This document shows, piece by piece, positions 58,171 through 64,000 of a stretch of DNA of 64,000 nucleotides. The position numbers were made by a program, and so were the translations under genes. Origin of the DNA: Anaerobacillus sp. CMMVII (GTDB taxonomy: Bacteria; Bacillota; Bacilli; Bacillales; Anaerobacillaceae); the NCBI RefSeq assembly GCF_025377685.1, contig NZ_JACEHK010000015.1, positions 310,001-374,000 of the forward strand, given 5' to 3'. Under the pieces are notes generated by a model, which was given only the letters and a program-made list of their open reading frames with translations, had not been told where the DNA came from and did not search any database. Every line of letters starts with the position of its first letter. Position 1 is the first letter of the stretch.

Positions 58171-58420
58171 GGTTATTTTTAATTTTTTGTAAGATAAATG
58201 TATATCAATTTGAGGCTAAAATTGTGGGGTAAAACAGCCATTATACCCCTACATTCTGGGGTGCATTTCACTATACAATTTTTTATGTTATCCCTACCCA
58301 AATGGCTTTACACCAATAAAAATTGAGTGTAAAACTGCACTCATTTGGACTTGCATTTTAATGTTGTGATAGGAAACGGAACTCATTACCATTTGGATGC
58401 TTTTTTTGCCTCTTTTCTAT

Positions 58421-58590
58421 AGATTGTTGCTAATCTTTTAGGTCGTAACCAAGCGAATGCTTGGTTCTTCACGCTTTGCCTGAAGCTTTTGAGAATAAAT
58501 AAGCCATTGGGACAAATTAATTTGTCCCAAAAAAGCTTATTTATTTTCAAAAGACGACCTAAAAGCAACAAATGTTTACGAAAAAAGCCT
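58421..58590. repeat. Cloverleaf-type repeat, full-length copy with three inner arms
   Basis: Outer stem TTTTAGGTCGT/ACGACCTAAAA; arm 1 AACCAAGC/GCTTGGTT; arm 2 TTCACGC/GCCTGAA (one mismatch); arm 3 CTTTTGAGAATAAATAAGC (58486-58504) with GCTTATTTATTTTCAAAAG (58535-58553), capped by the palindrome TTGGGACAAATT/AATTTGTCCCAA. Tail GTTTACGAAAAAAGCC. It ends 7 bp from the rsfA stop. Confidence 0.8.
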
Positions 58591-58597
58591 TAAAAAA

Positions 58598-59251
58598 TTA
58601 TTTTGCAATTTTTTCAAGATTTCCATTCTTGTCCATTCGGAACTTCGGTGCTTGTACCTGCTCTTCTTCATCTTGTAACAATGCCATTCTACGAGCACGG
58701 TTCATAATTTGAATTAATGATTGATAGTCTTCTTCAACGACTCGGTGATCGTTTTCGAGTTTAGAAAGCTTAGTTTCTAATTCTTTCTTCTCAGTCATTA
58801 ATTGCAAGTTTTCTTTCATTAATTTCTCGTTTTCTCTTCTTAACTCTAATGAACTACCTTCTTTTGAAGCCAATGATTGAATAAAGTTAAGTACGTCCTT
58901 TAGACTAATACTTTGTTGTGGCTGTTGGTAGTTGCCTATATTCACCTCAGAAGCTGTCATTGTTGGCATCATAGCAGTTTCCATTTGAGTATGAATAGTA
59001 GTAGTAGGTTTATAAGATAATCTGCGCTTCATTTCTTTTCTCTGTTTTTTTGCTAGTTTTATTGCCTCATTATATTGATTTCTAACTACTGCATTCCAAC
59101 GGAAGCCACATGCTGCTGAAGTTCGATTTAATTCATCGCCAACTTCATCAAATGCTTTTAACTGCGTGCCTCCCTCTCTTATATGGCGCAATACAGTTTC
59201 AGCAAGTAGTAAATCATCCTCAGACGACCAAGCATCTTGTCTAATTTTCAT
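58598..59251 (-). CDS. rsfA: Prespore-specific transcriptional regulator RsfA family
   Basis: 217 residues. N-terminal Myb/SANT-like domain (RQDAWSSEDDLLLAETVLRH ... RTSAACGFRWNAVVRNQY), then a Gln/Thr linker and a coiled coil (LELRRENEKLMKENLQLMTE). This architecture is that of RsfA/YlbO, a forespore regulator under sigma-F/sigma-G control in B. subtilis. ATG start after AAGGAGATG on the minus strand. A monocistronic unit, divergent from the methyltransferase gene. Confidence 0.88.
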   Translation of the reverse strand: MKIRQDAWSSEDDLLLAETVLRHIREGGTQLKAFDEVGDELNRTSAACGFRWNAVVRNQYNEAIKLAKKQRKEMKRRLSYKPTTTIHTQMETAMMPTMTASEVNIGNYQQPQQSISLKDVLNFIQSLASKEGSSLELRRENEKLMKENLQLMTEKKELETKLSKLENDHRVVEEDYQSLIQIMNRARRMALLQDEEEQVQAPKFRMDKNGNLEKIAK

Positions 59252-59515
59252 TTAAAATTCATCTCCTTATTATTCGTTTCTATTTTTCTACCCATTATTA
59301 AAATGTGAAAAAATATAATTGTTAGTAATACTTTTGCCAGTATTACTTAGAAATATACACAGGAAACGACCATTATTTGTATTTCTTGTCATTTTAACTA
59401 GATTTCACCCCTGTTTGTCTCTCCCAAACTACTTTGGGAGTAGAGGCATAATAGATGGAATAAAATAAGTTCATCGGATAAAATAGTAGAAACTAAAGAA
59501 GAGGAGTTGCAAAAA

Positions 59516-60112
59516 GTGAATATTTGGGATGAAAAATTTAGTGAAGAAGGCTATTACTACGGAACAGAACCTAATCATTTTATTAAGGAGTGGGGATTGA
59601 AAATAGATAAAGGTGACATTTTGACTATAGCCGAGGGTGAAGGCAGAAATGCGGTATATCTAGCTGAGCTAGAAAATAACGTAACATCTTGGGATTATTC
59701 AAAAGTAGGTGTTGAAAAAACGAAAGCATTGGCAATCCAAAAAGGTGTCAATGTTAGAGCGGAACTAAATGATTTAGGAAACGTGGAATGGGACGAAGCG
59801 AAGTGGGATACGGTTATAAATGTATTTGGACATCTTCCTAAATCTATTAAAGAAAGAACTTTGGCTGGAATAAAAAAGTCACTGAAGCCAGGGGGCCTAT
59901 TTATAACAGAAGTTTATTCTACTGAGCAATTAGAATACGGTACTGGGGGACCAAAAGATATCGATTTGTTATTTAATCCTTATATATTTCTTGATGAATT
60001 CAAAGGTTGGAAATTCATTCACTTTTTTTATGGCGAGGTGGAGCGATACGAAGGGGAACATCACCATGGATTAAGCCATGTCATTCAAGCTGTCATTCAA
60101 AAAACAGTTTAG
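59516..60112 (+). CDS. Class I SAM-dependent methyltransferase (TehB-like)
   Basis: 198 residues. Starts MNIWDEKFSEEGYYYGTEPN, a frequent start in TehB/thiopurine-like methyltransferases; SAM-binding motif ILTIAEGEGRNAVYLAELE and the motif-IV-like DTVINVFGHL follow. Substrate unknown. GTG 59516 chosen, nine bases after GAGGAG; TTG 59507 is also in frame. Its TAG stop lies in a heptamer hairpin. Confidence 0.82.
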   Translation: MNIWDEKFSEEGYYYGTEPNHFIKEWGLKIDKGDILTIAEGEGRNAVYLAELENNVTSWDYSKVGVEKTKALAIQKGVNVRAELNDLGNVEWDEAKWDTVINVFGHLPKSIKERTLAGIKKSLKPGGLFITEVYSTEQLEYGTGGPKDIDLLFNPYIFLDEFKGWKFIHFFYGEVERYEGEHHHGLSHVIQAVIQKTV

Positions 60113-60219
60113 AGTTATGAGTTATGAATTATGAGTTATGAGTTATGAGTTGTGTTAGAAAAGCTTCGAAGCTTTTGCTAGAAACTCAACACTCATAACT
60201 CAACACTCAAACCTCAAAC
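60107..60219. repeat. Heptamer-hairpin repeat, copy 13 (largest)
   Basis: Left arm with six or seven units (GAGTTAT repeated, one GAATTAT), centre AAAAGCTTCGAAGCTTTT (18-base perfect palindrome), right arm of AACTCAA/CACTCAT units. It links the ends of the convergent methyltransferase and rarA genes and carries the former's stop codon. Confidence 0.9.
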
Positions 60220-60220
60220 C

Positions 60221-61545
60221 TTATTTCTTCCTTTGTTCAAAATAATGAAGTCGTTTTGAAACAGTCATTTCGTAGCCATTGTCTGAAGGTTTGTAAAAGC
60301 TCTTTCCAAGCATATGATCAGGTAAGTATTGTTGTGGTACGTAATTTTTTTCGTAATCGTGAGGGTATTTATAACCGATACCATGGCCTAATTCTTTTGC
60401 ACCTCTATAATGAGCATCTCGCAGATGGACGGGAACTTCACCTGTCTTTTCTCTTTTTACAGCTTCAAGAGCGCTGTCGATGCCGACTATTACTGCATTG
60501 CTTTTTGGGGCGGTTGCTAAATAAAGGGCTGCTTCTGCTAGCGGTATCCTCGCTTCAGGCATACCAACAAAATCTACAGCAAAGGTAGCTGCTTGCACAA
60601 TAAGGAGTGCATTAGGATCTGCTAATCCAATATCTTCAGCAGCGTGTACATACAACCTTCTTGCAATAAATTTTGGGTCTTCACCTGCGTAAAGCATTTT
60701 TGCGAGCCAATAAAGAGTAGCATCAGGATCAGATCCCCGGATACTTTTAATGAATGCTGAAATTGTATCATAATGGTTGTCACCTTTTTTATCATAGCGC
60801 ACGATCCGTTTTTGAATAGATTCTTCTGCGATTTGTAGGGTAATTGATATCGTACCGTCAGCATCAGGGTTTGTTGTAAGTACAGCAAGCTCTAAAGCGT
60901 TTAACGCAGAGCGGGCGTCACCGTTTGCTACATTGACAATATGATTTAAGGCTTCTTCGGAAGTTCGGATTTGATAGTTTCCAAACCCTCGCTCCTTGTC
61001 ATTTAGTGCGACAGATAAAATTTTTTAATGTCTTTATCGGTGTGAGGTTTTAATTGAAAAAGTCGAGAACGAGATAGCAACGCTTGATTGATCTCGAACA
61101 TCGGACTTTCGGTTGTCGCACCAATTAATATGACTGTACCGTCTTCTACATTTGGTAATAGAGCATCTTGCTGCCCTTTGTTAAAGCGATGGATTTCATC
61201 GATAAATAACACGGTTTTTTTATCGTACATAACTAATCGTTCTTTAGCTACTTCAATTACTTTTCTAATATCTGCAATACCAGCTGTAACAGCATTTAAT
61301 TGTTCAAATGTAGCAGAGGTTGAATTTGCAATGACTCTAGCAATTGTTGTTTTACCAGTACCGGGTGGTCCAAAAAAAATCATCGGTGTTAATCGGTCGG
61401 CTTCGATAGCTCGTCTGAGTAACGTTCCTTTACCAAGGATGTCATCTTGCCCTATAATTTCATCAATTGTTCTAGGGCGCATCCGACTAGCTAAAGGACC
61501 TTTTAGTTGTTCACTTTTTTGAGAAGAATAATTAAATAAATCCAC
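60221..61545 (-). CDS. rarA: Replication-associated recombination protein RarA (frameshifted by one missing base)
   Basis: AAA+ ATPase (MgsA/WRNIP1 family) acting at stalled forks. N-terminal frame: SRMRPRTIDEIIGQDDIL, Walker A FFGPPGTGKTT, Walker B FIDEIHRFNKGQQD, sensor ATTESPMF. It stops at 61003; the continuation LSVALNDKERGFGNYQIRTS ... RYDKKGDNHYDTISAFIKSI to the C-terminus is in the next frame. Adding one base to the T run 61021-61026 (A run on the coding strand) restores 441 residues. GTG start. In B. subtilis it is next to tcdA; here lldP-lutABC, rsfA and a methyltransferase gene lie between. Confidence 0.93.
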
Positions 61546-61716
61546 TTTTTTCTACTCCTTAAGAGTCTTTTGAGTCAGAATAACTGAGATTTTCGTGAAA
61601 TGCAATGATTATCTACCTTCAAGTTATTCATTCTTTCCTTCGATTTTGTAAATCGTGCTATAATTGATAAGAAAAAAAAGACAGATTAATTGCAGACTTG
61701 GAGAGGATGACATACT

Positions 61717-62408
61717 GTGGGGATTGACAAAAGAATATTGGGTAGGAGATGGCTTATTTTTTTAGCTGGGTTACTTATTATGTCATTAGGAATTGTCTTA
61801 ATGATAGAAGCGGATCTGGGTGTTGCTCCGTGGGATGTCCTCCACATAGGATTAACGAAGCAATTGGGACTCACAGTGGGTTCATGGTCAATTATCATAG
61901 GATTTTGTATAATATCAATAACAAGTTTGTTAACGAAAGAATGGCCCCAGCTAGGTGCTTTTATTAATATGATGCTTGTAGGTGTGTTTATTGATATCTT
62001 TCGAATTTTTATTGATACTCCTGCCACAATAGTAGGACAATATGTTATGCTTTTAATCGGAGTAATTATCTGTGGTTACGGCATTGGTTTATATATAGCT
62101 CCCAAATGTGGAGCCGGTCCTAGGGATAGTTTGATGATTGCTATTACTGAAAAAAGTGGCTGGAAAGTTCAGCATGTACGATTTGTAATGGAAATTGTCG
62201 TATTAATTATTGGTTGGAGTTTAGGGGGACCTGTATTTGTTGGAACCGTCGTTTTTAGCTTAGCGATTGGTAATGTTGTAGGTTTACGTTGCCACAATGT
62301 CAACGTTTAGTAGATGGAATGATAGAAAGAGGGATTAAAATTGAAAATATCGACAAAAGGGCGTTACGGGTTAACGATCATGATGGCATTAGCAAAGAAG
62401 CACGGTGA
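61717..62408 (+). CDS. YczE/YyaS/YitT family membrane protein (C-terminal frameshift, one missing base)
   Basis: Five membrane segments with MIEADLGVAPWDVLHIGL and IAPKCGAGPRDSLMIAI, the repeated A/G-P-x-D signatures of the YczE family (function unknown). As written the frame ends at 62310 with an odd tail; the family-like end FTLPQCQRLVDGMIERGIK is in the next frame. One extra T at 62283-62285 restores it (about 230 residues, stop 62406-62408), which then overlaps the cymR start in another frame. GTG start after GGAGAGGATGA. Confidence 0.78.
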
Positions 62409-62760
62409 AGGACCAGTATCATTAAAATCCATAGCGAAGGATTATGATTTGTCAGAACATTACTTAGAGCAATTGATCGCGCCACTTCGAAATGCTTCAT
62501 TAGTAAAAAGTGTTCGAGGTGCCTATGGTGGCTACATGCTTGCGAAAGATGCAGATAAAATAACGGCTGGAGATATTATTCGAGTGCTAGAGGGACCAAT
62601 TAGCCCTGTAGAAGTACTAGAGGATGAAGAACCAGCAAAACGAGATCTTTGGATTAAAATCCGCGATGCGGTCAAAGATGTTCTTGACAATACCACACTA
62701 GATGACTTAGCTAACTACGAAGATAAAGGAAAGCAAGAATACTATATGTTTTATATTTAG
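62341..62760 (+). CDS. cymR: Rrf2 family transcriptional regulator CymR
   Basis: 139 residues. Master repressor of cysteine metabolism, acting with CysK in B. subtilis. KISTKGRYGLTIMMALAKKH, NLSEHYLEQ-like DLSEHYLEQLIAPLRNASLV and RGAYGGYMLAKD are near-identical to the Bacillus protein; the cluster-binding Cys residues of IscR-type relatives are absent. TTG start. Upstream of iscS, with a heptamer hairpin in the gap. Confidence 0.94.
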   Translation: MKISTKGRYGLTIMMALAKKHGEGPVSLKSIAKDYDLSEHYLEQLIAPLRNASLVKSVRGAYGGYMLAKDADKITAGDIIRVLEGPISPVEVLEDEEPAKRDLWIKIRDAVKDVLDNTTLDDLANYEDKGKQEYYMFYI

Positions 62761-62769
62761 TCCATAATA

Positions 62770-62867
62770 AGTTTAGAGTGTTGAGTTTTGAGTTATGAGT
62801 TGTCTTTTGCTTTGCTTCGAAGCTTAGCTGATATTAACTCAACACTCAACACTCATAACTCATAACT
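62770..62867. repeat. Heptamer-hairpin repeat, copy 14 (cymR-iscS gap)
   Basis: Left arm GTTTAGAGTGTTGAGTTTTG, centre TTTGCTTCGAAGCTTAG, right arm of AACTCAAC/ACTCATA units. Starts 10 bp after the cymR stop and ends just before the iscS ribosome site. Confidence 0.88.
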
Positions 62868-62896
62868 GAATTTAGTAAGAAGGTGCCAATATTATC

Positions 62897-64000
62897 ATGA
62901 AATCTATATATGTAGATCATGCTGCTACTTCGCCAACTCATCCGGAGGTTGTCGAAGCAATGCTTCCTTATTTTTATGAGGACTTTGGAAATCCATCTAG
63001 CATTCATCACTTCGGACGAAAAACAAGACAAGCAATTGATGAGGCTAGAGCTTATTTAGCATCTACGATCAATGCCACTGAAAAAGAGATTATTTTTACG
63101 AGTGGTGGGACTGAAGCTGATAATTTAGCTGTCATCGGGTTTACGATGGCCAATCAAAATAAAGGAAAGCATATTATCACGACTGCAATTGAACATCATG
63201 CTCTTTTGCATACGTGTGCCCATTTAGAGAAACAGGGGTTTGAGGTTACATATTTACCCGTCGATCATTCAGGAAAAATATCTATAGATGAACTAAAACA
63301 AGCAGTACGTGAGGATACGATCTTAGTTTCTATTATGTATGGGAATAACGAAGTAGGTACGATCCAACCAATTTTACAAATTGGTGAGTTTTTACAAGAC
63401 AAAGGAATTGCCTTTCATACTGATGCTGTCCAAGCTTATGGTATTGAAGATATCGATGTGAAAAAACTGCATATCGATTTTTTAAGTGTATCTGCTCATA
63501 AAGTAAACGGGCCGAAAGGTGTAGGCTTTCTTTATGCAACAAATACTAAAAAGATCTATCCAAATCTATTTGGAGGGGATCAAGAAAGAAAGCGACGTGC
63601 TGGAACAGAAAATGTTGCTGGAATTGTGGGATTGAAGAAAGCAGCTAAAATAGCCTTTGAAAAAAGAGAAGCAAGAAGAGAAGAATATTTTGCTTTTCGT
63701 CAAAGAATGTTAACGTTGTTTTCTGATCATAATCTCGACTTTGAGATCAATGGAGACGATAACGAATGTTTACCACATATCTTAAATGTTAGTTTTCATG
63801 GAGTTGGAGTAGAGTCCTTCCTAGTGAATTTAGATCTAGCAGGGATAGCTGCTTCGAGTGGTTCCGCTTGTACCGCAGGAAGTTTAGAGCCTTCCCATGT
63901 TTTAGCAGCGATGTTTCCTAACGATAAACAAAGAACAATGTCCGCAGTTAGGTTTAGTTTTGGATTAGGAAATACGTTAGAGGAAATAGAGCAAGTTGCT
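62897..64000 (+). CDS. iscS: Cysteine desulfurase IscS (3' end outside window)
   Basis: 368 residues are present, the last few being cut off by the right edge. Housekeeping sulfur donor for tRNA thiolation and cofactors; in B. subtilis this gene (yrvO) follows cymR and precedes the tRNA 2-thiouridylase gene. PLP Lys202 in VSAHKVNGPKG and catalytic Cys325 in SSGSACTAGSLEPSHV are present. ATG 62897 with AAGAAGGTG upstream. Confidence 0.95.
   Translation, partial: MKSIYVDHAATSPTHPEVVEAMLPYFYEDFGNPSSIHHFGRKTRQAIDEARAYLASTINATEKEIIFTSGGTEADNLAVIGFTMANQNKGKHIITTAIEHHALLHTCAHLEKQGFEVTYLPVDHSGKISIDELKQAVREDTILVSIMYGNNEVGTIQPILQIGEFLQDKGIAFHTDAVQAYGIEDIDVKKLHIDFLSVSAHKVNGPKGVGFLYATNTKKIYPNLFGGDQERKRRAGTENVAGIVGLKKAAKIAFEKREARREEYFAFRQRMLTLFSDHNLDFEINGDDNECLPHILNVSFHGVGVESFLVNLDLAGIAASSGSACTAGSLEPSHVLAAMFPNDKQRTMSAVRFSFGLGNTLEEIEQVA

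Larger units (their letters stand above)
57778..58388. mobile_element. TIR-bounded non-coding element B (about 0.61 kb)
   Basis: Left end GGGTTCAGTTTCCTGTCGCA, right end reading GTTCCGTTTCCTATCACAAC on the other strand. Content in order: hairpin terminator (57862-57908), four-palindrome array (57997-58170), a TGTATATC segment (58198-58290). This is element A in reverse orientation with recognisable similarity along its length. No gene inside. Confidence 0.65.
57762..58407 (+). terminator. Split terminator of lutABC, arms separated by element B
   Basis: AAAAGCATCCAAATGG (57762-57777) lies 5 bp after the lutC stop; its complement CCATTTGGATGC plus seven T is at 58389-58407. Together they would make a standard intrinsic terminator, but 611 bp of element B sits in the loop. 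Confidence 0.65.

Overview
The window is AT-rich DNA from an endospore-forming member of the Bacillaceae (low-GC Gram-positive). The evidence is spore genes (GerA-type germinant receptor, spo0B, safA, a CoxA-like lipoprotein, bofC, spoVB, rsfA), T-box and S-box leaders, 6S RNA, the coproporphyrin-type haem genes hemE-hemH-hemY, and gene order close to the Bacillus subtilis region spo0B-obg-pheBA / niaR-nifS-nadBCA-safA / bofC-ruvAB-queA-tgt-yajC-yrzE-yrbG-spoVB-comN-secDF-recJ-apt-relA-dtd-hisS-aspS-tcdA-rarA-cymR-iscS. An alkaliphilic or Anaerobacillus-like genus would fit, but that is a guess.

Layout: 1-3080, end of a germinant receptor operon; 3335-6864, haem operon; 7079-9699 (minus), nitrate/sulfonate-type ABC importer; 9986-13396, spo0B-obg-pheB-pheA; 13673-15360 (minus), niaR-nifS, divergent from nadB-nadC-nadA (15493-19159); 20252-24096, spore coat/cortex lipoproteins and bofC; 24271-28790, ruvAB, DUF2905, queA, tgt, yajC; 28936-34884, membrane proteins and spoVB; 35264-42555, comN, secD, secF, a CDF transporter, yrvD, recJ, apt; 42918-49459, relA, dtd, a small HTH-like gene, T-box hisS-aspS; 49661-51163, SAM-riboswitch-controlled hom; about 51268-51450, 6S RNA; 51657-52418, tcdA; 52888-57756, lactate permease and lutABC; 58598-64000, rsfA, a methyltransferase, rarA, a YczE-like gene, cymR and iscS (cut by the right edge).

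Two things dominate beyond ordinary gene content. First, the intergenic DNA is packed with palindromic, apparently non-coding repeats of at least four kinds: (i) about 100-bp hairpins with arms of degenerate heptamers (GAGTTTT / AAACTCA) around a TTCGAAGC-like centre, 14 copies; (ii) a structured 125-190-bp element with a covarying inner stem, 3 copies; (iii) a cloverleaf-like element with outer stem GCTTTTAGGTCG, 4 copies; (iv) sets of four GGAAATTTCC-type palindromes at a fixed 51-61-51 bp spacing, 3 sets, two of them inside homologous elements of about 0.6-0.7 kb with terminal inverted repeats, one apparently inserted in the loop of the lutC terminator. No transposase is visible. Second, ten conserved genes, several normally essential, each carry one frameshift explained by a single missing base, often in a homopolymer. 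This looks like uncorrected sequencing error; for those genes I give the whole span and the length expected after correction.

Functionally the window combines cofactor synthesis (haem, NAD), Fe-S/cysteine metabolism (nifS next to the Fe-S enzyme NadA; cymR-iscS), recombination and repair (ruvAB, recJ, rarA), translation and tRNA modification (hisS, aspS, dtd, queA, tgt, tcdA), protein export (secD, secF, yajC), stringent response (relA) and lactate use (lldP-lutABC with a shared operator-like motif).
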